Of a stretch of 64,000 bases of DNA, positions 1 to 10,108 are shown in pieces (the first letter of the stretch is position 1; each line of letters starts with the position of its first letter). Made by a program: the position numbers and the translations under genes. A model generated the notes under the pieces. It saw only the letters and a list, made by a program, of their open reading frames with translations. It was not told the DNA's origin and searched no databases. This DNA comes from Ampelocalamus luodianensis. Lineage: Eukaryota > Streptophyta > Magnoliopsida > Poales > Poaceae. The stretch covers positions 42,662,342 to 42,726,341 of the forward strand of contig CM070619.1 in the NCBI GenBank assembly GCA_036346255.1. Reading direction: 5' to 3'.

Positions 1-133
1 TTCCTTTTTCTTTGTCACTGCTCGTGGGACCGTAGCTTGCCACATCCTCATCTTCAACCTCCAGGACTCTGGAGTCCCGAAGCTGCACTCCTTGCGCCGC
101 CGGCCTCTTCTCAATCTCTCCTCATCCGGAGCC

Positions 134-141
134 TATTTAAA
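134..141 (+). promoter_or_regulatory. LTR TATA-like box
   Basis: The sequence tatttaaa lies just upstream of a C/T-rich leader. The same position in the other family-A LTR (22613-22619) has tatttaa, and the gypsy LTR pair has tataaaa at 29806 and 41625. This fits an LTR (U3) promoter. Confidence 0.4.
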
Positions 142-1564
142 GGCCCTTCCGCGTCATATTGTGCGCATACTTTCTCTCTTCCGAAACCCTAAGGCCCGGT
201 CCCGGGTTCGTCTACGTCGCGCCGCAATTGCCGAAAACCCGTGCGTCGCCGAAGCTACTTCACCGCCGGAATTCTTCGTGGTCAGACCTCGTCCAGCCGC
301 ATCGTCTTCATATTCGGAAGCGCCTCGCCGCAGTCCTCGAAGGGCTCTCATCATCTCCCGAGGAGTGTCATCAAATCGCTGTCGACTGCTTCGTTCCAAT
401 TCCGACCGCCGGCCACCTTGTTTGATCTACCTCATCGGTGAGTATTAAGCTTAATCAAGCACGTCAAAGCGTGTCTTTTGTCACCCTCTTACGATCCCCT
501 CTCTTGTCTTTCTCTCTCGGTCGCTGAATCACCCTCACCATGCTTCTTCTCCGCTTCCGGTCACCGTTGTCTTGCCGCCGGTTCCTTTGATCTTCGGTTA
601 TTTCAAGCCCATATATGTGATCCTTGCTCCTCCGCCGACGTGGTGCTCATCTCCAACTCTTTCGGGCGCCACTCCCTAGCTGTTTTCGTCATCACAGTGG
701 AGCTCGCCGCTGCCAATGTTGTCGTCGCCGACAAACCGCTGTCACCATCACCGATCTATCACCTCCCTTGGCATCTGTGCTTCTCTGGTTTTCCGTTTTG
801 ACACTTCGCCAGATCTCCATCGCCCCCTATTGCCCTCGGCGCCAAGCTTCAAGCCGTCGGCCATGGCTACCTCGGTCTCTCTCTGTGCTTTCTTCTTTTG
901 CCGACGTGGCTAGCCACCTCTTGTGCCACATCATCGTCCACCTAAGCCTCTTTTCTTATGTGGCATCCTCGTCATCTCCTAGTCATCTGCCATGTGGCGT
1001 ATCCAAATCCCCACCTGAGCCAAAATTCCATAGACTCAATCCATCATACACCATCTCATTGACTAGTGGGCCCTACTTGTAAAATTTCAATTCTTTTATT
1101 TCTTTTCAGCCGAATTATCTTTGATGACGTCAGCTGACGCATTAATTACATTTTCCTTCAGAAAAGTAATTCAGTAAATCACTAAATTCTGATTTTCATG
1201 ATTTTATGTGATTTCAATCTTCCAAAGCTCATATCTTTTGCATCCGAACTCTGATTGAGTCCATTCAAATTCCTAAATTTATCTAAATTCGAGATCTATT
1301 TATCTGAGATTTTTATTTAATTTTTGGAGTTTGTTTTATCTCTGTTATTTATTTATTTGCTTATTTTTGCGAGTAGACGTTGATACTTCGGGAAGCTTTG
1401 AACAAAGAGTGGCATACCAAGATCAAGATCAATCACAGGATTTATTCTAAGGCAAGTCGTGGTCCTTTGATCATATTGAACCTATGATTTCAAAAATATA
1501 TTGTTTTATACAATTGTATGCTATCTTTATATAAATTATTTTGGGATTAGCTATTACCTGTTGT

Positions 1565-1763
1565 CAGGGGCGGATCTACAGTGTTCCTACAGGATGCACG
1601 GGACACCGGGTCCAAAAATCAATTTTTATTAGATATAATCATGTATATGTAGTATGGACACCCCTAGCCCAACATGAGGGGACATTTTAAGCTACATCTC
1701 AGCCGAACGTGTCCTATCTTGCCTCAGGGACCCCCGGTCATTTTCGTTATGAATTCGCCACTG
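1565..1763. mobile_element. hAT-like MITE, 199 bp
   Basis: The insertion interrupts the family-A LTR; the uninterrupted LTR at about 23640-23690 lacks it. The 8-bp target duplication cctgttgt is perfect on both sides (1557-1564 and 1764-1771). The termini are imperfect inverted repeats: CAGGGGCGGATC on the left and, read inward from the right, CAGTGGCGAATTC. An 8-bp duplication and CAG-type ends indicate the hAT superfamily. It has no coding capacity, so it is non-autonomous. Confidence 0.85.
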
Positions 1764-2427
1764 CCTGTTGTCACTATGCCTCTATTGACTATTTGAATGC
1801 CATGAATCCTTTGTCACCTTAGCATGGATAATTTTAGTTGGATATATTTGTATTGCCAACATGGGTATCGTATCAATGCTTAGTTCAGCTTAGTTACGAT
1901 GGGTTGTCATCACATGTGTCTTAATAATTAATTTGACTTAATGATATGTGGAATCGTGGTGGTGAGCCATTCTTGTTAAAATTTGTGTACCATGATGGGG
2001 TTAGTCATGGGTTTTAGTTGAACAAAATAGTTTTTGCTCGGGCGAGTGGTTGGTGGATAGCGGGGGTGTGGATTTAACACATTTTGGTTGTGGTAGTCTC
2101 GCCTGAGTAATTTGTCAAGGACTTAATCTTGTGCGCCATTGAACTGGGCCTTAACCGTACAACCACATGCCTGATGGGACAGGCCTGGCTGACTAATTAG
2201 CAATGTCTTAATTTCGGTTATGTCATGTGAAGTGCGAGTTATGGGAAACGTATTCTCACGGTGGCGCAAGAGGGGGCCCTATCTGGTCGGAAAGACATTC
2301 AGTGTTGAAACCTTAGCGGGCAGAACTGGGTTAAGAAGGAGCTTTGTAAAAGCCTTATGATGATCACTTAGTCGCACACCTCGGAAGTGTGTTAAACAGA
2401 CATTATAAGTTGATCTATCTCTTGTGG

Positions 2428-2490
2428 GTCAAGCTGTACAACCTCTGTAGAGTGTAAAATTATTCGAATAGCCGTGTCCGCGGTTATGGA
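2428..2490 (+). other. Conserved LTR core block with short hairpin
   Basis: The block gggt-aag-tgtacaacctc, then attcgaatag, then a short hairpin (CCGT-GTCC-GCGG at 2472-2483) recurs at 26851-26915, at 35665-35730 and, in reverse, at 31848-31917. It lies in the 3' third of LTRs from at least two LTR types. Function is unknown. See the finding on covariation. Confidence 0.6.
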
Positions 2491-3259
2491 CGTGCTCGGG
2501 GATTTCACACGGGAGATAGAGTTTCTTCAAAAATGTGTCGGAGTGTGGATGAGAAGTTCACTTGATGAATATAATGTTCGTTTGGTGAATAGGTCATTCA
2601 CTTGGTGGTTTGTGTCGATTGATGAATAGGGATTCACTTATCTTTGGTTTGGTTGGGAGTGAATGGGAAGTTCACTAATCGTTCGAAATAATTGTTTATT
2701 TATTTAATATTATTTTCAATTACGCATTTCAATCTATTTATTGTATTTATCGTAAATGCTGTTTTCCGCAAAAGAGCCATACAGCTAACCTTTGTTCAAG
2801 CCCTGTATGAATACTATTTGCATACATTTCTCCACGGCTTGCTGAGTACATTCAAAGTACTCATGGCTTTATGCCCTCTGTTTGATCAGTAGTGGAGGGA
2901 GAATATCAAGCTGCCCAAGAGTTTTTCGCCCAGGAGGACCATGAAGGTTTTGCGGATTAGGATGCGTTCTCCACTCAATTGCCTGTGGACATGTTGATTG
3001 GCCATTTGAAGAGTTTCGTTCCGCTGCAAGAGTTTATTTGTTTCTTTAGCTCTGCGTTGCAAGTTAAGTAAATGTTGACCATAAGGTAAAGTTATTATTA
3101 TTATTTGTTACTTTGAGATCTTCTTAGTTGAATCGAATAAATGGATGGTATTTCATCACTATTTGCCTGTGTGAGCTAGCTACTGATCAGGGACTAGTTC
3201 AGAATACACAGAGGGTTCCTGAGATGTATTTTCAGGTCCCGAGACCTGCTCAGCAGGTT

Positions 3260-6200
3260 TCAGCGGGTTCTACCGGCGGATGCTGTGCCACCATACCACG
3301 ACTTCCAAGAGCGACAGTGGCATGGCCCACCCCTACGGTGGCTTTCGCAGTTCCAGGTATGTATGCTAACCATTTTCCATGTTTAGTGATGCTCTATCCT
3401 AGCCATATGACTAACTATTCGTTTGTGCGTAGGTTGAGCAGATGGTCCCGGAGCCCACCGAGGGCTAGGTGTCACGGCATCTCGAGGCGTACTTGCTATG
3501 GCTCTTCGGCTGGGTACTATTTACCTGCAGCCACAGTGACTCTGTGGACACCCGCCTCGTGGGGTATGTGAGGGCCATCGCCGACGGCGAGGAGCTGCAG
3601 ATCAGTTGGGGATCAGCCGTACTTGCCATGACGTACCGTGGCATGTGCAAGGCGTGCTATAGGACGAAGCCAGCATCTATCCTCGCAGGCTGTCCCCTCC
3701 TGCTGCAGCTGTGGTCGTTCGAGCGTTTCTCTCGGACGGCCCATGCTGGTAGACTCTAGTCCGTATGGTGCGGACATGTACCATGGTGATGCGGTAGACC
3801 GGCCAGCCGCAGGGTCCCTGATGAGGACATCAACCCTAAGGATGCATCCACTGCTTCGACTGCATCCCCTGCTTTGACTGCACCCACTGCTTTGACTCGC
3901 TGCACTACATCCACATCTTCGATCGGACTTTCGGCGACTGCATTGCCATATTTTCCAGTTGGACCAAGCTGTCTCTACACATATATATCAGGTTACATCT
4001 ACTGCTTCTACTCATATGTGTCGGGCTACGTTTACCAGCCATGGTGCTGTGTCACCAATTGTTGGCCCATAGGTTATGTAACGAATGGGCTGATTTGGCC
4101 ACATTGGCCCACGTGGCCCATATAGCAGCCCCCTATGGTTTCAGGGTACTGTTCACATGGCACTATTCATACATGAACAGTACCACTGCCCCCTCCCTCT
4201 TCCTCCTATAGATAGTGGCCGCCACCCCTTTTGTTCTGCGGGTTTTATTGATTAAAGTTTAGCTTTGCTACTTTATACTTTGTTCTCTTGGTCGGCGAGA
4301 TCAACAGCGACATTGTTCTTCGGAACCCCACCTATCAATACATTCACTTCCTATTTACAATTTCAAATTGCTTATTTACCTTGTTCTTGCGTGCTTCTTC
4401 GGTGTATGCATGAATCGATCTTCGTGATCAGGTCAACCGGGTATTCGTGCACGGTTGATAACGACTTGTCGAGCAGTTCAGCGATTGCATGGTTTCGAAC
4501 CTTGCGTATTCGTAGTCAGGATCATGAGAGTTGAACGACGCCTACCAAACTTATCGTTCTCATCGAAAGATCGGGCCTACAATCGGACCTTCGGGTTCAT
4601 CAGTCCCTTTGGTGCCATAGACGGGTACGTATTCCCCTCTATCTTTACTTCAGTCGTATTATGTGTCATCCTTTATAACCACTGTTCTGGCTCGCAGGCG
4701 CAGTATGCACACGTGTAGGTCACAACTGTGTACGAGCACTTCGTGTAGTAGTTGGACCGCCTCACCGCTGACGACGTGCGCTGGGACCAGTACTCTGATT
4801 AGGAGATGGAGGACCGTGCTCCTGGGGAGCTGTCCTCACTATGTTGGTACGACCGAGCGTATTGGCAGACGCAGAAGAAGCTCGTCTTTGATGTCTTCAT
4901 CGAGGACTACGTGGTGCACAGGGTGATGCGCCAGTTCGGCTTCTACCAGGTTGTTCCAGTTCTCGTCGAGATGAGGGTGCCTGACTCGGACCACGCGTGA
5001 GTTACACACAACACATGTTCGTATATTTTTTTGCCAGTTCTGTTACGACAACTTCTAATTGCAGTGGTACGTTTCGCTGGCATAGTAGAAGGGGTGGCAC
5101 GAGGACACCGTGGCCGGCGAAGATGGCACCGTGGTTGGCGTAGTGGGTGAACGCCCACGAGGAGTGCGTGCAGGAGGACGCTTTGTATGACCCGGCTTAT
5201 GCGGCGAGTACCTCGATGGTACGCTCATGAGACACACACGGTGGTGCGTGTTGTCGACCCTCCCCCCACTCATGTACTAGGACCGACTGACGCGTACTCC
5301 GTACACTTCGTGCGGAACGTGCACATCATGGTACGTACTATCGTGTTTCAAAATGTTTTAGTACGCTTACCTCAATTACAAGTTTGACGCTTTCATGTAC
5401 TTCTTGCAGACGGACATCAATGTCGAGATGGCCAGGGACTCCCGGTCGATCCTTGATAGGCTCACCTACGGTGCGGAGGTGATGCGAGATGAGGTGGTGC
5501 AGTTTGCCCGTCGGGTCTACAGTGTGGCGAGGCATGCAGTGAGCCTGACATCGTGCAGGACGGTCCAGGAGGTGGCCACGTCAGTGCATATAGCGAGGCC
5601 GACAAGTCCTGTAGCATAGTCGGGAGGCTCAGGAGGGGCACGTTCACGTGCCCCGCCTGTGCCTAGGTAGGCTGGAGAGCTAGACCGGACATGTGCCCTG
5701 CCTCCGCCTACGTAGGCTGGAGGGTTAGACTGGACACGTGGGTACCCACCCTTGCCTCCGCCTACGCAGGTTGGAGGGTCCGGGTGGGCACGTGGGTATG
5801 CCACGCCACCGCCACCACCGTCGTTCCTGGACACCTACCCGACAGTGCCAGGGCAATATCCTTTCCTCCCCGACCTGTATGGACAGTACGGCGGGTATGA
5901 CCCTTTTTCATGGGGCATAGCCCCCGACGAAGGTACGTTTCCTCTCTTTAGGTTTGTTATCGTCGATATATTGTAGGGACTAACATTATTTTTCCTATAG
6001 CTTTCCTGCTGCAGATGGGAGTTCAGCTCTCCTCACACGACGACGGCCACGGGTCCGTGGACGCCTTCTTCGCGAATTACCCCGGGGAGAGCAGGGGAGC
6101 AGTTGAGCCATCACCCGTCGAGGTTCTTTCCGGGTCGCAGCTTAGCGGCCCACAGTGGGCATGTAGGCACAGGTGGAGTTGACCCCCCGAGACCTTGGGA

Positions 6201-6350
6201 GCACAGCTCAGAAGGGCTCCTGAGCGCCTTTCGCTGTCTGGGCCCTGGCCCCGTCACCCTGCACTTCGAAAGCCCAAGCGGGGGTGTATTTGTGGGCGCG
6301 GACCGGGTGTGGGACGTGACGACGACGGAGGAGGTGCTGTGGGTGGCATA
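3260..6350 (+). pseudogene. Plant mobile domain (PMD) protein, TE-type, decayed
   Basis: Translated pieces match the plant mobile domain. A block at about 3470-3720 reads HLEAYLLWLFGWVLF, then a WGSA-LA-YRGM core, then LLQLWSFERF. A second block at about 4720-5000 contains LSSLCWYDRAYW, KLVFDVFIEDYVVHRVMRQ and FGFYQ. Candidate introns have consensus ends: 3357-3432, 4625-4697, one ending at 5064, 5331-5409 and 5933-6000. Downstream exons look like the usual PMD helical tail (about 5410-5620) and a Pro/Gly/Tyr-rich C-terminus (about 5640-5930). In-frame stops and an inserted LTR fragment (4060-4610) break the reading frame. PMD genes occur as host genes and inside Mutator-like and gypsy elements. 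The MURA and GRF-finger remnants next to it favour a Mutator-type origin. Exon edges are inferred. Confidence 0.7.
4060..4610 (+). mobile_element. LTR fragment inserted in PMD gene
   Basis: The sequence starting TGTTGGCCC is AT/TATA-like near 4210 (cctcctatagatag). From about 4180 to 4575 it is clearly related to the reverse complement of 28080-28500: shared stretches include ttaaagttta, tttgctactttata, cattgttcttcgga, ttgatcttcgtgatcaggtc (one base differs) and tcatcgaaagatcggg. It interrupts the PMD coding sequence. Start and end are approximate and I found no clear target duplication. Confidence 0.5.
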
Positions 6351-6639
6351 GCGGGTGGCCAGTAGGGGTTCTTCGTTTTGCTCTATGTACTTGTATTATG
6401 TGTTTACGTATTCTACTTTGTAGTTACTATGACATGGTTGTCTATGCATTCCTTGTTGCGTTGTACTATAACTTATGGTATTACTTAGCAATCGTTCGTG
6501 CCCTAGTCGTTGAACTATTGGACGACCTAGCAGCAAAAACTGGCCCACTACTAGCTGCTGAGGCGTTCTACATGGTACAATCGGATATTTTAGGGAAAGG
6601 CATACAAATGTGGCATTTTATGCAGCCAACCCATATACA

Positions 6640-7193
6640 CCGAACTGCTCGTAGATTACAGCATACATGCAGGCCAAGACCGAGAAGGGTTAGTCGCACA
6701 TGGTCTTTGTGGTGGGCAATATGGAGCATCATTTCAACATGCTCCTTCAGGACAGAGCCGGATTTGGGATGGCTCGGTCTCTAGTTACCCACGAGGTATG
6801 CCTTGGAGATCATGTGAATGAACCTAGTTGCACATGCAACAAGCCAAAGCTCCTTCATAGCCATGCTCTCATGTCCTCGCCGCGTGCGGGACCATCCATA
6901 TGGACCCATCGAACTTCATATCGGAGTACTTCATGAAGGAGAGGGTGCAGCAGGCGTGGTGCGGGGAGCTAAGAGGCTTCAGGGCTGTGGGCAACTTCAC
7001 CACCTTGGATATTGCACAGAGGACTTGGATTCCAGATCTTGACCTGTTGAAGGATGGGAAGGGCCGTCGGCAGAGTCGTCACATTAGGAACGATATGGAT
7101 GAAGGGGAAGCTGGAGCGGCGGGTAGACGTTGTGGCTGCTGCCGCCAGGTAGGCCACACCGCGAGAACTTGCAAGGTGCCTCCCGACACATAG
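6640..7193 (+). pseudogene. Mutator-like transposase (MURA) C-terminal fragment
   Basis: The fragment covers the end of a MULE transposase. About 6667-6860 reads QAKTEK, then MVFVVGNMEHHFNM, then a SWIM-type zinc finger start (CTCNKPKLLH). After a frameshift, about 6900-7190 reads FISEYFMKERVQQAW, then RRQSRHIRNDMDEGEAG, and ends with a zinc knuckle C-x2-C-x4-H-x4-C (CGCCRQVGHTARTC). The SWIM finger plus terminal knuckle is typical of plant MURA proteins. The catalytic DDE region is missing, and the PMD gene lies directly upstream. The frameshift near 6870-6900 disrupts the SWIM His residues. It is non-functional as it stands. Confidence 0.75.
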
Positions 7194-7330
7194 GAACACC
7201 AGCGTGAAGTGCACTACCATGTTGTAACTTGTACTTCAGTAAGTACGTTGCTTGTTATAAGCACTGTGGAACTTATTGCATCGTAATTGCAAATTTTACC
7301 TTCATTTGAAGTGTCAATCTCTCGCGTAAG

Positions 7331-7530
7331 TGTAAAGCACGACATGACCTCCCTCGGCAGCGCATGATGTGAGCTCGCTCTGCAAAGCAGGAAGGGACCA
7401 CTCTCTGCAAAGCACGAAGTGACCACTCTCTGCAAAGCAGGAAGGGACCACTCTTTGCAAAGCACGAAGTGACCACTCTCTGTAAAGCATGACGTGAACA
7501 CTCTCTACAAAACAGGACGTAACCTGACGA
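7331..7530. repeat. 25-bp minisatellite, 8 units
   Basis: Eight consecutive 25-bp units start at 7331, 7356, 7381, 7406, 7431, 7456, 7481 and 7506. The consensus is close to tgcaaagca-gaag-gaccactctc. Units 3-6 alternate between a gaaggg and a cgaagt variant, so a 50-bp higher-order unit was amplified. The array lies between the MURA tail and the GRF-gene promoter. Long apparent ORFs on the minus strand here result from the 25-bp period. Confidence 0.9.
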
Positions 7531-7643
7531 GTCAGCTTTGCGCAGCGACGTGATCCAACGAGTCTCCTCAGGGCCACTACCTCGCGGACGCGAATTTCCT
7601 TCAACCGAATTACAATTCAGCTGCGTACGCGGCGCTGGCTCGA

Positions 7644-7650
7644 TATATAA
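7644..7650 (+). promoter_or_regulatory. TATA box of GRF-finger gene
   Basis: The sequence tatataa lies 60 bp upstream of the first ATG (7710) of the downstream gene. The spacing is normal for a plant promoter. Confidence 0.5.
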
Positions 7651-7709
7651 GTACTACCCCTTCCACACTGGGTACTCCTGCATCCAGACTTCAACCCAAT
7701 CTCGCATAG

Positions 7710-8385
7710 ATGGAAAAGCACTAGGAGGAGATCCGCGAAATGCAAAGGGAGTTTGCAGCCCAAGAGGAACAAAGGGAACGTGCCAGAAGACCACCTCCCC
7801 GCAATGACGCTTCCCCTCGCAGCAGTAATCCCTACCACAACATCCCAACCGAGCGTTCACCGCAAGACCCGCCCAAGGGGGACACGTCGCCCTTCTGTTG
7901 GTGCAGGGACAGTTGCAAGTTCTTCAAGTTTAAGCACCGACTTAGCCTGGGCATGCGTTACTGGGGTTGCGCAAACTACTCTTGTGACTATCCTAACCGT
8001 CGTTGGGACACGAGCCGCTATCAGCAGCCGAAAGTACAGGTAGTAGTATGTTCTCCTACCATTTCTCTTTCAAAGTCCGCTATGTGGCTACCGCAAGTGG
8101 ATCGACCTAGAGATCCACCCACACGACCAGTGGACTCTCGACCGTGAGGAGTGGGATGCCAACAGGGTCCGCGAGAGGAGGGAGGAGGAGCATCGCACCG
8201 AAGAGCACAACTAGCGTATCCGGCAGGAGACGCAGGCCCATCTCGAGGCGTGCAAACGTAGGGAGCACGAGGCTCGTGAGAGTGAGCGTGGAAAAAAGAG
8301 GGAAATGGCGGCCGAGGCCAAGGTGGATGGCGAGGAGTACAATGCCGAGCTCGGAAGGAAGGGAAAATGGCCTCGGTCCATGTAA
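7710..8385 (+). pseudogene. GRF-type zinc finger / coiled-coil protein, decayed
   Basis: An ATG at 7710 is followed by an in-frame stop at 7722, then an open frame from 7740 (MQREFAAQEEQ). About 7890-8030 encodes a GRF-like zinc finger: CWCRDSCKF, then a GMRYWGC-NY core, ending near DYPNRRW. After a probable intron around 8041-8095, a different frame gives WIDLEIHPHDQWTLDREEW, then a long Glu/Arg-rich coiled coil ending GKWPRSM with a stop at 8383-8385. One further stop interrupts the coiled coil near 8214. GRF finger plus short charged helix is a common small gene type next to grass PMD/Mutator relics. Its role is unknown, and the stops make it a pseudogene here. Confidence 0.6.
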
Positions 8386-8862
8386 TAGTCCGACCATCTT
8401 CGTTTGTATGTCCCATGTATTTCTAATTCTCTAAAGGCATGAGTGTATCGTCCTTGGTTCGTTAGCCTGCTTGCCATGTAATCCCTTGTCGGATCAACTG
8501 TTGTGTTGTTATCATTGTGCCATTTCTCCAAAGTTCTTCACCGTGTATGAATTTCCTAGCGCATCGCAATATCACTTACCTTCGTACTTACGAACTATTG
8601 CTACCTCTATCATCCTCACAAAATTGTTCAGAAATTTAACGCACTACAACTACATACGACGGTCATAAAATGTTATTGTGAGTGTGACAAATTTCATGCC
8701 CTTAAGATTCTACGAAAATCATAAACGGACCAACCAACCTTGTCACCACCCTTTTATTAAAAAAACAACATACAAACAGGATTTGCTAAATGAATGACCT
8801 GCAAAATTGGACATTTATTCCCACACAACTATTTCAACTGGGTTAATACTATATTTTAAATC
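8386..8862. other. Non-coding 3' flank of GRF gene
   Basis: AT-rich sequence with no gene-like frame. It probably includes the 3' untranslated region and flank of the GRF gene. Nothing else was recognised. Confidence 0.4.
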
Positions 8863-8865
8863 ACC

Positions 8866-9005
8866 TAGTGGTTGGGCGACTTAGGCCTAGTCGCCCAATG
8901 GTTGAGCTCAACCACTGGGCGACTACAACACATGTAGCTCCACCGTTGGACGACTTTGCTTAGTCGCCCACTGCTTGGGTAACTAGGTATAAGTCGCCCA
9001 ATGGT
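8866..9005. repeat. Alternating inverted repeats of a GTCGCCCA motif
   Basis: About six copies of a gtcgcccaatggttg-like unit occur in alternating orientation. 8890-8923 is a 34-nt palindrome with one mismatched pair (arms gtcgcccaatggttgag and ctcaaccactgggcgac). An overlapping palindrome, ttgggcgac around taggccta, precedes it. This resembles the subterminal repeat of a DNA transposon, possibly the Mutator-type unit to its left, but I could not find a matching partner at the left side. Confidence 0.65.
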
Positions 9006-9183
9006 ACGACGACATATGATTATTTCTGTCAAAAAATGTGGTATTCTTTCTGTAATTCTGAATAAAAAATTAATTATTAAAAAAATCTGTAATTTACACA
9101 ATGTGTTACACAATGTGGTGTAATACTATAGCTCCTCCCTATACCAACTTAATAACAACGGACCAGGGATTTATAGTAGCGCA

Positions 9184-9360
9184 CTCCCTCCCTTCTTTTT
9201 TTTTTACACCTTAGAATCCGTGCCGTTCACCAATATATTTAAAACAATATGGATTGACTATATGGAAAATATATCATTAGATATATCGTTAAAAATACTT
9301 TCATAATACTATAATTTTATTAGTGTATCTTAATATAAATTTATAAAAGTAACGGTGCCA
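9184..9360. mobile_element. Possible Stowaway-like (Mariner) MITE relic
   Basis: It begins actccctccctt, like the CTCCCTCCGT termini of grass Mariner/Stowaway elements. An AT-rich body follows (atatatcgttaaaaatacttt, then ataattttattagtgtat) of the kind seen in those MITEs. The right terminus is not recognisable, so the boundary is a guess. Confidence 0.35.
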
Positions 9361-10108
9361 CTTTAATATAATACGAGTACAAATTGCACAAAAAGGTCTA
9401 GCTAGGTCATTAACACACTAGCCCCTAACATTACTAACTCCCAAAGGGTTAAATTGCAAGTACGTTTATGTTCTCGCGTAAGCAGTGCAAGATTAATATT
9501 ATTGGTTGTATACGAAAGAAAACAAGTAACGCGTATTGCAAATATAGTACGATAGTACTAGTACTAGCAGATAGATAGGCGTTCACTTTGAAAGTTTCAG
9601 AAAGCCCAAACAGCCGTCCTATTTTGATTATTTTGGCGTACATAGGCCTGTAGGTACTAGTAGCTAGCTTAGCTTTACGTAATGATCATGACTTGAGATT
9701 TTCCAAAGACAGACATGGTATATTTTTAAATTTTTACTACACCGGCCTTTTGCAAATTAGCTTATCAATCTTTCTAAATAGTTTCTTAGTTCGTCGATCT
9801 TTTGTTCTCCTCAAATATATATCCACCTCGACCTTGATTTGGTTGATTTGAGCATCCTATTGATATATGGGGATTGCATTGCATGTGTCCTATCGAGCAC
9901 TCGATCGACCGAGCCCTGTCTACACATGCAACACGGCCTAATGCATTAATGCTGATATGTGCGCTGTTAACGTATGCCAGCTTGTTAAGAGGCTTCGAGC
10001 ACATGATGTGTCATGTAGACAGCGTGGAGATTTTCTTCGCAGATGCATTCTATAGCTTTTCCAATTTTCGTTTCGGTTGGAGGTTTCCCTGAAAAGGCGC
10101 ACGACCTA
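9361..10108. other. No gene seen
   Basis: Unique-looking AT-rich sequence without convincing coding frames or repeat termini. The last 8 bases (10101-10108, acgaccta) are the left target duplication of the next element. Confidence 0.4.

Larger units (their letters stand above)
1..3244 (+). mobile_element. Gypsy-type LTR, family A, truncated at window edge
   Basis: The sequence aligns by eye with the solo LTR at 22037-27658 through shared blocks: the TATA-like stretch near 134, the stretch around 1200-1480, the block around 2428-2520, and the end block around 3170-3240. Intact family-A LTRs here begin TGTAACATCCC and end near GGTCCTGACA. This copy ends in the diverged form ggtcccgaga at about 3244, and its start is outside the window. 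Short ORFs in it are chance frames. Whether it is a solo LTR or part of an element cannot be decided, because no PBS follows 3244. Confidence 0.72.

Noticed and set aside
1..1082. Protein-coding exons in the GC-rich first kilobase
   Set aside because: Several overlapping open frames without domains coincide with the transcribed leader part of a family-A LTR; equivalent sequence is at 22400-23200.
5517..5834. Gly/Pro-rich minus-strand ORF
   Set aside because: It is the shadow of the Pro/Gly/Tyr-rich tail of the PMD gene on the plus strand.
7214..7604. Three overlapping minus-strand ORFs as repeat-protein genes
   Set aside because: They are read-throughs of the 25-bp minisatellite; none has a promoter or domain.
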